DNA of 64,000 bases. Origin: Rhodovulum robiginosum. Its GTDB lineage: Bacteria; Pseudomonadota; Alphaproteobacteria; Rhodobacterales; Rhodobacteraceae. Numbering within the stretch: position 1 is the stretch's first letter; every line of letters starts with the position of its first letter. The notes below the pieces were generated by a model. That model worked only from the letters and a program-made list of their open reading frames with translations, had not been told where the DNA came from and made no database searches. Positions 25,142-36,952 of the stretch are shown piece by piece. The translations under genes were made by a program, and so were the position numbers. The stretch covers positions 1 through 64,000 of the forward strand of contig NZ_RWGU01000048.1 of assembly GCF_003944755.1 (NCBI RefSeq). The letters run 5' to 3'.

Positions 25142-25627
25142 CTAATAGGCAAACAGGGTGGCCAGCGAGACGTCGGCCTCGTGGTCGCGTCCGTAGGCGG
25201 CGATGCCGATGCTCAGCACGTCCTGCGGTCGCAGGGCGGCCGGCAGGCCGGCGCCCGAGGGCACGAAATCCGCAAAGGGCAGGCGGGTCTCGGCCCAGTC
25301 CGGCCCGCTGTCGAAACCGGCCTGATAGTAAAGCCACGGCCGCCCCGCGCCCTCGACACGCAGATGCACGAAATAGCGCGCGCCGTTGCCGCGCACCTGC
25401 ACGACCAGCCCGCCTGCACCTGGCGGCAGCGGCGCGTCGAGCGCGCGGCGCATCTGGATGAAGCCACCGTTATTGGCGGTGCTGACATGGCCCGTCAGCC
25501 GTAGAAAGCCCGTATCGCCCTCGCGGCCAAAGCGCATCTTCCCGCTGGAAACCCCGCCCATTACCCGGTCGCCGAGATAGCCCCATTCGGCGGCCGTCGC
25601 CTCGGTGATCGGGTCGATAAGCTGCAC
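25142..25627 (-). CDS. CIA30-family protein
   Basis: A 161-residue soluble beta-sandwich-type protein with the CIA30 pattern W-x-Y-L-G-D-R-V-M-G-G-V-S near residue 15-27 and F-V-P-S-G near 122. CIA30 proteins are named after a eukaryotic complex I assembly factor, but bacterial members probably bind carbohydrate or other ligands and have no settled role. It starts five bases after the stop of the TlpA-like gene, so the two form an operon. Confidence 0.8.
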   Translation of the reverse strand: MQLIDPITEATAAEWGYLGDRVMGGVSSGKMRFGREGDTGFLRLTGHVSTANNGGFIQMRRALDAPLPPGAGGLVVQVRGNGARYFVHLRVEGAGRPWLYYQAGFDSGPDWAETRLPFADFVPSGAGLPAALRPQDVLSIGIAAYGRDHEADVSLATLFAY

Positions 25628-25631
25628 CGGC

Positions 25632-26192
25632 TCAGCCGCCGCCCATCAGCGCGGCGACGATCGCCTTGGCGCTGTCGCTGTCCCACTCCGCGTCGCCGGT
25701 CATCCGGGCGATTTCCTGCCCCTCGGGGTTGAGGATGACAGTCACCGGCAGGCCCATGACGCCCATGTTGCGCGCCAGCGCCGAGCTTGGATCCTGTAGT
25801 TTGGGCAAGCGGGTCACGCCGGTCTCTTCGAACAGCTTGTCGATGCCGCGGGGCGAGTTGCGCCCGGTGGCCACGGTAACCACGGCGAAGCCGGGCCCGC
25901 CCATCTCACCCTGCAGCCGGTCGAGTGCGGGCATTTCCACGCGGCAGGGCGCGCACCAGGTCGCCCAGAAGTTCAGCACCACCCATTTGCCCTGGTAATC
26001 GCTCAGCCTGACCTCGCCGCCGTCGCGGGCCGTGACGGCGATGTCCGGCACCGCGCGCGGATCGTCGTGGAACATCAGCTTTTTCAGGCTGCCCTCGCGC
26101 AGTGCCTCGACCGAGGCCATATCGGCAGCCAGCGCGCCGTTTGCACCGGCCGCAATGGCCGTGTAGAGGACGATCAACCGTAGAATGCGCAT
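25632..26192 (-). CDS. TlpA-like periplasmic thioredoxin
   Basis: The 186-residue protein has a signal peptide (about residues 1-23, ending A-L-A-A-D) and a TlpA/ResA-type thioredoxin fold with the redox motif W-C-A-P-C (Cys80, Cys83) and a cis-proline region G-L-P-V-T. It should work in the periplasm as a disulfide reductase, for example in cytochrome c or oxidase assembly; the partner is not shown. GGAGGG lies just before the ATG at 26192; the longer frame upstream overlaps argH antisense. It diverges from argH with only 22 bases between the starts. Confidence 0.9.
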   Translation of the reverse strand: MRILRLIVLYTAIAAGANGALAADMASVEALREGSLKKLMFHDDPRAVPDIAVTARDGGEVRLSDYQGKWVVLNFWATWCAPCRVEMPALDRLQGEMGGPGFAVVTVATGRNSPRGIDKLFEETGVTRLPKLQDPSSALARNMGVMGLPVTVILNPEGQEIARMTGDAEWDSDSAKAIVAALMGGG

Positions 26193-26214
26193 ATATCCCT
26201 CCAGGGGCAATCCG

Positions 26215-27606
26215 ATGACCAAGGACCAATCCAACGCCATGTGGGGCGGGCGCTTCGCCGCCGGGCCGGACGCGATCATGGAGGCGATCAACGCCTCGAT
26301 CGGGTTCGACCGCCGCCTTGCGAGGCAAGACATCGAAGGCTCCCGCGCCCATGCCGCCATGCTGGCCGAGACAGGCATTCTCAGCAGTAAGGACGCCGAG
26401 GCCATACGGGAAGGGCTTCTCACGGTCTTGTCAGAGATCGAAGGCGGCACTTTCGCATTTTCCACGGCGCTGGAAGACATCCACATGAACGTCGAGGCGC
26501 GGCTGAAAGAGATCATCGGCGAGCCCGCCGGCCGGCTGCACACGGGCCGCTCGCGCAACGACCAGGTGGCGACCGATTTCAAGCTGTGGGTGCGCGACCA
26601 GATCGACGCCGCCGTGGCCGGGCTGGAGGCATTGATCCGCGCGCTGCTGGCGCAGGCCGAGGCGGGCGCCGAGTGGGTGATGCCCGGTTTCACCCACCTG
26701 CAAACCGCCCAGCCGGTGACCTGGGGCCACCATATGATGGCCTATGTCGAGATGTTCGGCCGCGACATGTCCCGCTTTGCCGACGCCCGGGCGCGGATGA
26801 ACGAATGCCCCCTGGGCGCGGCGGCGCTGGCGGGCACGTCCTTTCCCATCGACCGGCACGCCACGGCGCAGGCGCTGGGCTTCGACCGGCCGGCGGCCAA
26901 TTCGCTGGACGCGGTCAGCGACCGCGATTTCGCGCTGGAATTCCTCTCCGCCGCCTCGATCTGCGCCATGCACCTATCGCGCTTTGCCGAAGAGCTGGTG
27001 ATCTGGTCGTCCGCGCAGTTCCGCTTTGTCACGCTGTCCGACCGCTTCTCGACCGGCTCGTCGATCATGCCGCAGAAAAAGAACCCCGACGCGGCAGAGC
27101 TGATCCGCGCCAAGATCGGGCGCATCTTCGGCGCCAACGTCGCGCTGATGACGGTGATGAAGGGGCTTCCTCTCGCCTATTCCAAGGACATGCAGGAAGA
27201 CAAGGAACAGGTCTTCGACGCCGCCGACAACCTGATGCTGGCGCTGGCCGCGATGGAGGGCATGGTGCGTGACATGACCGCCAACCGCGCGGCGCTGGAG
27301 GCCGCCGCCGCCAGCGGATTTTCCACCGCGACCGATCTGGCGGACTGGCTGGTGCGCGCTCTCGGCCTACCCTTCCGCGAGGCCCATCACGTGACCGGCG
27401 CGCTGGTGGCGCTGGCCGAGCAGAAAGGGTGCGACCTGCCCGGGCTTTCGCTCAGCGAGATGCAGCAGGTGCATTCGGATATTCGGGAGGATGTCTTCAG
27501 CGTGCTCGGCGTGCATAATTCGGTGGCGAGCCGCGTCAGCTATGGTGGCACCGCGCCCACGCAGGTGCGCGCGCAGATCGGGCGATGGAAGGACAGACTG
27601 GGATGA
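26215..27606 (+). CDS. argH: Argininosuccinate lyase
   Basis: This 463-residue enzyme cleaves argininosuccinate to arginine and fumarate. The fumarase/aspartase-superfamily signature [10 protein letters not shown] begins at residue 281, and W-G-G-R-F near the N-terminus and H-T-G-R-S-R-N-D near 110 are typical of ArgH. AGGGG precedes the ATG. The last four bases overlap the start of a tiny lipoprotein gene, which begins the argH-lptM-like-DUF2834-lysA operon. Confidence 0.97.
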   Translation: MTKDQSNAMWGGRFAAGPDAIMEAINASIGFDRRLARQDIEGSRAHAAMLAETGILSSKDAEAIREGLLTVLSEIEGGTFAFSTALEDIHMNVEARLKEIIGEPAGRLHTGRSRNDQVATDFKLWVRDQIDAAVAGLEALIRALLAQAEAGAEWVMPGFTHLQTAQPVTWGHHMMAYVEMFGRDMSRFADARARMNECPLGAAALAGTSFPIDRHATAQALGFDRPAANSLDAVSDRDFALEFLSAASICAMHLSRFAEELVIWSSAQFRFVTLSDRFSTGSSIMPQKKNPDAAELIRAKIGRIFGANVALMTVMKGLPLAYSKDMQEDKEQVFDAADNLMLALAAMEGMVRDMTANRAALEAAAASGFSTATDLADWLVRALGLPFREAHHVTGALVALAEQKGCDLPGLSLSEMQQVHSDIREDVFSVLGVHNSVASRVSYGGTAPTQVRAQIGRWKDRLG

Positions 27607-27746
27607 GACACCTGGCACTATCGGCCCTTCTGCTGCTGGCGGCCTGCGGCGCCGACGGGCCGCCCGAACGCCCCGCCACAGAACCTGGGGTACACGTTTC
27701 GGGCACCGTCGAATTCGGCGTGACCGGCGGAAACAGGAGAGAGTGA
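27603..27746 (+). CDS. Tiny LptM-like lipoprotein
   Basis: A 47-residue product with a signal of about 14 residues ending L-A-A-C (Cys15), then G-A-D-G-P-P-E-R-P. Small lipoproteins with C-G-x-x-G-P right after the lipidated cysteine and a position just before lysA or dapF resemble LptM (YifL) of enterobacteria, which helps mature the LPS export complex LptDE at the outer membrane. The similarity here rests on size, the C-G-x-D-G-P motif and gene position. It overlaps argH by ATGA and its stop overlaps the next ATG by one base. Confidence 0.75.
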   Translation: MRHLALSALLLLAACGADGPPERPATEPGVHVSGTVEFGVTGGNRRE

Positions 27747-28063
27747 TGTCTTTGCTGCGCAAGATCTACCTTGGCCTCGCCATCTGGGGCGCGATCCACC
27801 CGATGTATTACTTCATCTCCTGGCTGATGAAGAACGACTGGGATTGGGGCGGCATGATCGACGCCTGGTACGTCAACGAAAGCTCCACCGGCCTGACATG
27901 GGATCTGACGATCGCGGCAATCACGCTGACGATCTGGATCGTCGCCGAAACCTGGGCGCGCAAGAACTGGCTGGCGCTGGTCGCCATTCCGGCGACCTTC
28001 GGCATCGGCCTTTCGTGCGGTTTGCCGCTTTACCTGTTCCTGCGTTCGCGGCCCGTGACCTGA
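27746..28063 (+). CDS. DUF2834 membrane protein
   Basis: A 105-residue protein with three membrane segments (about residues 7-27, 53-70 and 78-99). The pattern P-M-Y-Y-F-I near the first helix and L-P-L-Y-L-F-L near the end fits DUF2834. No function is known for the family. It begins on the last base of the lipoprotein stop and ends directly before the lysA start, so it is locked into this operon. The presence of a membrane protein between argH and lysA is a local arrangement rather than a pathway requirement. Confidence 0.8.
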   Translation: MSLLRKIYLGLAIWGAIHPMYYFISWLMKNDWDWGGMIDAWYVNESSTGLTWDLTIAAITLTIWIVAETWARKNWLALVAIPATFGIGLSCGLPLYLFLRSRPVT

Positions 28064-29329
28064 ATGGATCATTTCCTGTATCGCGGCGGCCGGCTTTATG
28101 CCGAGGACGTGCCGCTGGCCGAGATCGCGGCCGAGGTGGGCACGCCGTTCTACTGCTATTCGGTGGCGACGCTGACCCGCCATTTCCGCCTGTTCGACGA
28201 GGCGCTGGCAGGCACCGACCACCTTGTCTGCTACGCGATGAAGGCCAATTCCAACCTCGCCGTGCTCAAGCTGATGGGCGATCTGGGCGCAGGCGTCGAC
28301 GTCGTCTCGGGCGGCGAGTACCGCAAGGCCCGCGCGGCGGGCATCCCCGGCGAGCGGATCGTGTTTTCCGGCGTCGGCAAGACGCGTGAAGAGATGCACC
28401 TGGCGCTGACCGGCGGCATCCGCCAGTTCAACGTCGAATCAGAGCCCGAAATGGCGGCCCTGAACGAGGTGGCGCTGTCTCTGGGCGCCGTCGCGCCAAT
28501 CACGGTGCGGGTAAACCCCGATGTCGACGCGCAAACGCACGAAAAGATCGCCACCGGCAAGTCCGAGAACAAGTTCGGCATCCCCATCGCCAGGGCGCGC
28601 GAGGTTTACGCCCATGCCGCCACCCTGCCGGGGCTCAAGGTGGTCGGCATCGATGTGCATATCGGCAGCCAGCTCACTTCGTTAGAGCCGTTCGAGCTGG
28701 CCTACCAGAAGGTGGCAGAACTGACCCGCACCCTGCGCGCCGACGGTCACGACATCGTCCGCCTCGACCTCGGGGGCGGCCTGGGAATTCCCTATCACCG
28801 CTCGAACCTCGCCCCGCCCCTGCCGGTGGAATACGGCGAAATGGTCAAGCGCACCCTGGGCGATCTGGGCTGCGAGATCGAGATCGAGCCGGGGCGGCTG
28901 ATCGCCGGCAACGCCGGCGTATTGGTGGCGCGCGTGATCTATATGAAAGAGGGCGAGGGGCGCGATTTCCTGATCCTCGACGCGGCGATGAACGATCTGG
29001 TCCGTCCGGCCATGTACGGCGCCCATCACGATATCGACCCCCTGGCAGAGCCCGCGCCGGGGGTTGAGCGCGCGCCCGTCGACATCGTCGGGCCGGTCTG
29101 CGAATCGGGCGATACCTTTGCCAAGCAACGCATGATGCCCCCGCTTGCGCCCGGCGATCTGGTCGCGTTCCGCTCGGCAGGCGCCTATGGCGCGGTCATG
29201 GCCTCGGAATACAACACACGGGCCCTTGTGCCCGAGGTGCTGGTCAGCGGGGATCACTTCGCTGTCATCCGCGCCCGGCCATCCTTTGACGAGATCATAA
29301 ACCGAGATACCATTCCAGTGTGGCTCTAG
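28064..29329 (+). CDS. lysA: Diaminopimelate decarboxylase
   Basis: The 421-residue PLP enzyme makes L-lysine from meso-diaminopimelate. The PLP lysine is Lys60 in C-Y-A-M-K-A-N-S-N; the glycine-rich phosphate site L-D-L-G-G-G-L-G-I and the substrate motif G-P-V-C-E-S-G-D are both present. The ATG follows the DUF2834 stop with no spacing. Length is standard. Confidence 0.97.
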   Translation: MDHFLYRGGRLYAEDVPLAEIAAEVGTPFYCYSVATLTRHFRLFDEALAGTDHLVCYAMKANSNLAVLKLMGDLGAGVDVVSGGEYRKARAAGIPGERIVFSGVGKTREEMHLALTGGIRQFNVESEPEMAALNEVALSLGAVAPITVRVNPDVDAQTHEKIATGKSENKFGIPIARAREVYAHAATLPGLKVVGIDVHIGSQLTSLEPFELAYQKVAELTRTLRADGHDIVRLDLGGGLGIPYHRSNLAPPLPVEYGEMVKRTLGDLGCEIEIEPGRLIAGNAGVLVARVIYMKEGEGRDFLILDAAMNDLVRPAMYGAHHDIDPLAEPAPGVERAPVDIVGPVCESGDTFAKQRMMPPLAPGDLVAFRSAGAYGAVMASEYNTRALVPEVLVSGDHFAVIRARPSFDEIINRDTIPVWL

Positions 29330-29363
29330 CGGCAGTCCCGCCGCCACGCCGCGGAAAGGGAGC

Positions 29364-31970
<2,607 letters not shown>

Positions 31971-31973
31971 CGG

Positions 31974-32792
31974 TCAGCCCCCGCCGCCCGACAGCTTGGC
32001 CGTGACAGCCCGGATGGCGCCCCTGAGAGACGCGTTCAGCTTGGCGCGTCCGGCATCGACGACCTGCGTGTAGCTGCTCAGGGCCGGTGCGGCGGCGGGC
32101 ACCATCGCGGCGATCCGGGCGGAATAGAGGTAAACGCCCGTGGCCAGCGCGAAGATCGCCAGCACCGTGACAAACCCGCGCCGGAATCCGCTGTCGTCCT
32201 CGTCGCCGGGGTCTTGCGCGGGGATGATCCCGTCGTCGTGCCGTTCGGACGCGGCCCGGAGGGTCGAGTTGATCTCCTCCACATCGGGCAAAAGTTCGCT
32301 GCGCGGTATGGTTCCGTCTTCGCGCGCCTCGGCCTCGTCGGAGTCGATGCCGCGCAGGCGGGCCATCCTCTCGCGCATCGCGCCGGCCTCTCCGGCCACT
32401 TCTTCTAGGCCGAGATTGGGCTGGCTTTCGAAGGTTTCGTTGCCGCGCTCGGCAGCGCGGGCACGGCGTTCGTGTTCGGCCTCTTCGCGCAAGACATCCA
32501 GAACCGACGGGTCGAGCGCGCCGCGCGCCTCGGGTTTGTCCGGCTCGTCCGCCTTGGGCTCGGGTTCGGGCTCGGGTTCGGGGTCGGGCGCGTCGAGCAT
32601 CGCGTCTGCCGCGTCGTCTGCTTCCGATTCCTTTTCCGCCTCGGGCGCGGCGATCTCGTCGGTCTCTTCGTCGGGGCCGGCCTGAAACCAGGTATGGCCG
32701 CAACTGGAGCATTGCACATCGCGTCCCCCCTCGGGGATGACGCCGTCATCCACCTCGTACTGCGCGTCGCAATTCGGGCACACCAGTCTCAT
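31974..32792 (-). CDS. MJ0042-type zinc-ribbon membrane protein
   Basis: The 272-residue protein opens with a zinc ribbon: Cys5-x2-Cys8 and Cys28-x2-Cys31 around Q-Y-E-V-D-D, the MJ0042 motif. A long acidic linker with a run of P-E repeats follows (about residues 65-90), and one membrane helix lies at about 206-226. The zinc finger should be cytoplasmic. This protein next to ftsEX is a recurrent alphaproteobacterial arrangement, but its job is unknown. ATG at 32792 follows AAGGGGG; it diverges from ftsE. Confidence 0.88.
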   Translation of the reverse strand: MRLVCPNCDAQYEVDDGVIPEGGRDVQCSSCGHTWFQAGPDEETDEIAAPEAEKESEADDAADAMLDAPDPEPEPEPEPKADEPDKPEARGALDPSVLDVLREEAEHERRARAAERGNETFESQPNLGLEEVAGEAGAMRERMARLRGIDSDEAEAREDGTIPRSELLPDVEEINSTLRAASERHDDGIIPAQDPGDEDDSGFRRGFVTVLAIFALATGVYLYSARIAAMVPAAAPALSSYTQVVDAGRAKLNASLRGAIRAVTAKLSGGGG

Positions 32793-32946
32793 CCCGCCCC
32801 CTTTTCGCAACCCATGTCTGCGACCCTGCTTGTGTTTGCCGCATGTTGTATCAATCGCAGCGGAAATTCAAAGAGTTTGCGAATCGCCGAGATTGAATCC
32901 CGCGGGCGCCTCGGGCAGAACGGCGCAGAACCCCTGGGAGGATGCC

Positions 32947-33624
32947 GTGATCGAGCTCGATAGCGTGAGCCACAGCTATGGCGGGAGCGAGCTCTTGGGC
33001 GGGCTCGCGCTTAGATTGCCGCCGGGTTCTTTCCATTTCCTGACCGGGCCATCGGGCGCCGGCAAAACGACCTTCCTCAGGCTCTGTTATGCCGAACTTG
33101 CCCCCACCGCGGGGCGTGTCCGGATTTTTGGTAAGGATGTCAGAGCGATGAGCCGCGATGACGTGGCCCATACACGGCGCCGCATCGGGGTGGTTCACCA
33201 GGACTGCCAGTTTCTCGACCATCTTTCGGTGGCCGAGAACGTGGCCTTGCCGCTGTCCGTCGCCGGGCGCAACGCAGCCGATCATGCGGGCGACCTCGCC
33301 GATCTGCTGGGCTGGGTCGGCCTCGACACCCGTGCCGAGGCCTTGCCGCCGGAACTTTCGGGTGGAGAGCGTCAGCGCGCCGCACTGGCCCGCGCGGTGA
33401 TCATGGGCCCTGAGCTGATACTCGCCGACGAGCCCACGGGAAACGTCGATTGGGAGATGTCGCTGCGCATCCTGCACCTGCTGATCGAGCTCAACCGGAT
33501 GGGCAAGGCGATCGTGATCGCCACCCACGACCTCAACCTGATCCGTGCGGCCAAGGCCAATGTCTCGGCCCGGGTGCTGCGCATTAAGGACCGGCGGGTG
33601 CAGCTTGCGGGGGCCGATCTGTGA
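32947..33624 (+). CDS. ftsE: Cell division ATP-binding protein FtsE
   Basis: The 225-residue ABC ATPase has Walker A G-P-S-G-A-G-K-T (residues 34-41), the signature L-S-G-G-E-R-Q and Walker B L-I-L-A-D-E-P-T-G. With FtsX it signals to periplasmic amidase activators during septal peptidoglycan splitting. I chose a GTG start: GGGAGGA lies six bases upstream and the family sequence begins there. The earlier in-frame ATG reads through the divergent promoter region. Stop overlaps the ftsX start. Confidence 0.95.
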   Translation: MIELDSVSHSYGGSELLGGLALRLPPGSFHFLTGPSGAGKTTFLRLCYAELAPTAGRVRIFGKDVRAMSRDDVAHTRRRIGVVHQDCQFLDHLSVAENVALPLSVAGRNAADHAGDLADLLGWVGLDTRAEALPPELSGGERQRAALARAVIMGPELILADEPTGNVDWEMSLRILHLLIELNRMGKAIVIATHDLNLIRAAKANVSARVLRIKDRRVQLAGADL

Positions 33625-34505
33625 GCATGCCGGCGTTGCGTCCCGACCGCTCCGACCGTGTGGTGCCGCCCGCCGGCATGCCGGTGCGGCTGACCCAGCT
33701 GACCAGCGCGGCGATGGCCTTTCTGGCGGTCTTCGCGCTGGCGCTGTCGCTGGCCGCGGGTCGGCTGGCCGACCGCTGGTCGGACGCGCTGGCCCGCACC
33801 GCCACTGTCCGCATCTCGGCGCCGCAGGGCCAGATGACCACCCAGACCGAGGCGGTCCTCGACGTATTGCGCACCACGCCCGGCGTCGCCTCGGCCCGCG
33901 CGCTCAGCGCGGATGAACAGCGCGCCCTGCTTGAGCCCTGGTTCGGGCCCGACCTGCCGGTCGACCGCCTGCCGCTGCCCCGGCTGGTCGAACTCGTCGA
34001 GGGCCCCGAGGGGCTGGACGCCGAGGCGCTGCGCCTGAGGCTGGCCGGCGAGGCGCCCGGCGCGGTGCTGGACGACCACACGCGCTGGCGCCGGCCGCTG
34101 GTGGCCGCCGCCGACCGGCTGCGCCTGTTCGGCTGGGTCGCGTTGGGGCTGATCGGGGCCGCCGTGGCGTCGATGATCACGCTGGCGGCCAACGCGGCGC
34201 TGGCGGCCAATGCGCGGGTGATTGAGGTGCTGCGCCTGGTGGGCGCGCGCGACGTGTTCATTGCGCGCGCTTTCGTGCGCCGCTTTACCCGCCGCGCGCT
34301 GGAAGGCGCCGCGGGGGGCACCGCGCTGGGCATGCTGGCCATGGCGCTGATGCCCGAGACCGGCGAGGCCGGCGGCTTTCTGACCGGATTGGGATTTCGC
34401 GGCTGGCACTGGCTCTGGCCGCTCGCGGTGCCGCCGCTGGCCGCGCTGGTCGCCTTCGCGGCCACGCGCGCCGCGGCACTGCGCATGCTGAGGGGGCTGA
34501 CCTGA
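33621..34505 (+). CDS. ftsX: Cell division permease-like protein FtsX
   Basis: The 294-residue membrane protein has one helix at about residues 30-48, a periplasmic loop to about 165, then three helices, the FtsX topology. It partners with FtsE. A GTG overlapping the ftsE stop (GTGA) or an ATG two codons later could start it; both are compatible with coupling. The sequence is divergent, as usual for alphaproteobacterial FtsX. Confidence 0.92.
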   Translation: MSMPALRPDRSDRVVPPAGMPVRLTQLTSAAMAFLAVFALALSLAAGRLADRWSDALARTATVRISAPQGQMTTQTEAVLDVLRTTPGVASARALSADEQRALLEPWFGPDLPVDRLPLPRLVELVEGPEGLDAEALRLRLAGEAPGAVLDDHTRWRRPLVAAADRLRLFGWVALGLIGAAVASMITLAANAALAANARVIEVLRLVGARDVFIARAFVRRFTRRALEGAAGGTALGMLAMALMPETGEAGGFLTGLGFRGWHWLWPLAVPPLAALVAFAATRAAALRMLRGLT

Positions 34506-35239
34506 TGACCTATGCCTGGCAATGGCTGTGCTCGGCGCTGTTCGTGGGCCAGATGTACCTGGCGATGCCATTCTTCGCGCTGATCTATGCGCCTGCCGCG
34601 CTGGCCTCGCGCACCTGGGCCTTTCGCGCGATTCACGCCTACTGCCGCTGGGTGCGCTGGACCGCGCGCTGGATGATCGGCCTGCGGTCGGAAATCCGCG
34701 GTACGCCGCCCGAGGGCGCGGCTCTGATCGCGGCCAAGCACCAGTCTTTCTTCGATATCATCCTGATCGTCAGCGCCTGCCGCCGGCCCCGCTTCATCAT
34801 GAAGCGGTCGCTGAAATGGGCGCCTGCCCTGGGCTGGTACGCGATGCGCATCGGCTGCGTGCCGGTCGACCGGGGCAAGCGGGGGCAGGCAATCGCCGGC
34901 ATGGTCGCGCAGGTCTTGAAAGAACGCGACGATCCGGGCCAGCTGATCATCTATCCGCAAGGCACGCGCGTCGCGCCGGGGGCCACGCGCCCCTACAAGA
35001 TCGGCACTGGCGTGCTTTATCGTGAGCTGGGCCGCCCCTGCGTACCCGCGGCCACCAATGTCGGCGTGTTCTGGCCGCGCACCGGCATCTATCGCAAGCC
35101 GGGGCTTGCCGTGGTCGAGTTCCTGGCGCCGGTCGCGCCGGGCCTGCCGGTCGACGATTTCATGGCCGATCTGGAAACGTCGGTGGAAGGCGTGTCCAAC
35201 CGTCTGATGCAAGAGGCGGGATTCAGCCACAAGGGCTGA
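34505..35239 (+). CDS. plsC: 1-acyl-sn-glycerol-3-phosphate acyltransferase
   Basis: The 244-residue acyltransferase carries the HX4D motif as H79-Q-S-F-F-D84 and the acceptor-site motif as Y-P-Q-G-T-R near 150-155, where the usual Glu of F-P-E-G-T-R is Gln. It has an N-terminal membrane helix and makes phosphatidic acid at the inner membrane. The ATG shares one base with the ftsX stop, so phospholipid and division genes are in one operon here. Confidence 0.92.
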   Translation: MTYAWQWLCSALFVGQMYLAMPFFALIYAPAALASRTWAFRAIHAYCRWVRWTARWMIGLRSEIRGTPPEGAALIAAKHQSFFDIILIVSACRRPRFIMKRSLKWAPALGWYAMRIGCVPVDRGKRGQAIAGMVAQVLKERDDPGQLIIYPQGTRVAPGATRPYKIGTGVLYRELGRPCVPAATNVGVFWPRTGIYRKPGLAVVEFLAPVAPGLPVDDFMADLETSVEGVSNRLMQEAGFSHKG

Positions 35240-35243
35240 ACGC

Positions 35244-35642
35244 TCAGCCCGAGCCCGTGCCCTTGCCCACGGCTTTCAGCGTCGGGGTCTCGGCCAGCCG
35301 GGCGGTGCGCACGAAATGCGGCACCTCCTTGCGCGACGCCATCTGCGGTTGCGTCGGGGCGGGCGCAGATTTCGTCGGCGCCTTTTTCGCGGTCTCGGTC
35401 TCGGCCTCGGCACACTCGCGCCGGAAAATCATCAGGCACCGCTCTTCCACCGGCGCCCGGAACGACCAGAAGCCGTGTCTGAGAGGCAGGCTCTCGACAC
35501 GGACGAAATCCCAGCCCTCGGCCCCGAGGTCGTTGAGTAGCACCTGGAGCGTCTCACAAAACGAATCGCGTCGACGGGGGCTTTCCACCATGGGTTGCAC
35601 CCGATCGGGTGCGGGGACGACCTTAAACTCGTAGTGCGCCAT
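35244..35642 (-). CDS. DUF4177-like small protein
   Basis: The 132-residue protein has an N-terminal DUF4177-type core with Y-E-F-K-V-V-P-A-P near the start and L-N-D-L-G-A-E-G-W-D-F-V-R-V near residue 35-48. A basic, Ala/Pro-rich tail follows from about 85. Function is unknown. ATG at 35642 has GAGGA upstream; the longer frame beyond it overlaps the intergenic region and is not family-like. It ends five bases after the convergent plsC stop. Confidence 0.75.
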   Translation of the reverse strand: MAHYEFKVVPAPDRVQPMVESPRRRDSFCETLQVLLNDLGAEGWDFVRVESLPLRHGFWSFRAPVEERCLMIFRRECAEAETETAKKAPTKSAPAPTQPQMASRKEVPHFVRTARLAETPTLKAVGKGTGSG

Positions 35643-35819
35643 GTTTCCTCGCTTGCCGTACAACCAGAGAAACCGATTGGGGCCTCCCCCAGCAAGCACA
35701 ATTCCAGCCAATTCCAGCAAAACTCTGTCCATGATTGGGCAACACCGTGCCCAATCCCGGTGCCGGCGCCCGGCGGCGCGCCGGACCGGCGCGTTTGACA
35801 AGGGGCAGATCGCCCGGGC

Positions 35820-36779
35820 TCAGGCCGCGAGGCCTTTGGCGCCCATGTTGAGGAATTTCTGCCGTCGGTCGGCGATCAGACGGTCGCGTCCGCGCGACGC
35901 AAGCTGTTTCAGCATCACCCGCAGCGCAAGGCCCACCGCCTCGATTGTGTCGTCCGGCGCGCGCTGGGCACCGCCCAGAGGTTCTTGGATGATGCGGTCT
36001 ATGACGCCGAGCTTCTTGAGATCCTGCGCGGTCAGGCGCAGCGCCTCGGCGGCCTCGCGCATCTTCTCGGCGTCCTTCCACAGGATCGAGGCGCAACCCT
36101 CGGGCGAGATCACCGAATAGACGGAATGTTCCAGCATCGCCACGCGGTTGGCCGTGGCAAAGGCAACTGCGCCGCCCGACCCGCCCTCGCCGATGATCAC
36201 CGACACCAGCGGCACGCCGATCTGCAGGCATTTTTCGGTCGACCGCGCGATCGCCTCGGACTGGCCGCGTTCCTCGGCGCCCTTGCCGGGATAGGCGCCG
36301 GGCGTGTCGACAAGGGTGATCACAGGCAGGCCGAACCGGTCGGCCATGTCCATCAGGCGCACCGCCTTGCGATAGCCCTCGGGCCGGGCCATGCCGAAAT
36401 TGTGCTCCAGCCGGGTCTTGGTGTCGGCGCCTTTTTCCTGGCCGATCACCATAATCGGCTGATCGTCGAGCCGCGCCAGTCCGCCCATCACCGCGTGGTC
36501 GTCGGCAAAGTTCCGGTCGCCGGCCAGCGGCGTGTATTCGGTAAACAGCGCCTGGATATAGTCGGTACAGCGGGGCCGGTCGGGGTGGCGCGCCACCTGG
36601 CATTTGCGCCACGGCGTCAGGGATTTGTAAAGGTCGCGCAACATGTCCGCGGCCTTGCGGTCGAGCGCGGCGGCCTCCTGCTCGACATCCATCTCCTCGT
36701 TGGCGCGCGCCAGGGCGCGCAGCTCTTCGGCCTTGCCTTCGATCTCTGCCAGCGGTTTTTCGAATTCGAGATAGTTCAT
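35820..36779 (-). CDS. accA: Acetyl-CoA carboxylase carboxyltransferase subunit alpha
   Basis: The 319-residue AccA starts [10 protein letters not shown] and contains the crotonase-fold core with [16 protein letters not shown] and S-V-I-S-P-E-G-C-A. With AccD it transfers carboxyl from biotin to acetyl-CoA for fatty acid synthesis. CTGGAG lies ten bases before the ATG at 36779. The frame can be read further upstream but those residues are not part of the family. Confidence 0.97.
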   Translation of the reverse strand: MNYLEFEKPLAEIEGKAEELRALARANEEMDVEQEAAALDRKAADMLRDLYKSLTPWRKCQVARHPDRPRCTDYIQALFTEYTPLAGDRNFADDHAVMGGLARLDDQPIMVIGQEKGADTKTRLEHNFGMARPEGYRKAVRLMDMADRFGLPVITLVDTPGAYPGKGAEERGQSEAIARSTEKCLQIGVPLVSVIIGEGGSGGAVAFATANRVAMLEHSVYSVISPEGCASILWKDAEKMREAAEALRLTAQDLKKLGVIDRIIQEPLGGAQRAPDDTIEAVGLALRVMLKQLASRGRDRLIADRRQKFLNMGAKGLAA

Positions 36780-36952
36780 GCGCCACAGCTCCAGATGGGT
36801 GGCGCGTATATGAACGCCACCGCCCGGTTTTGCAATAACGGGGCGATCGGAAGCGGCGCTCTGACAGGTGGCCTGCCGCGGCGATCCCGCCACCGCGACG
36901 TCCGTCGATATGCGCCGCCCTGGGCGCCGCACCGGCTGGGTGCGGCGCGGCC

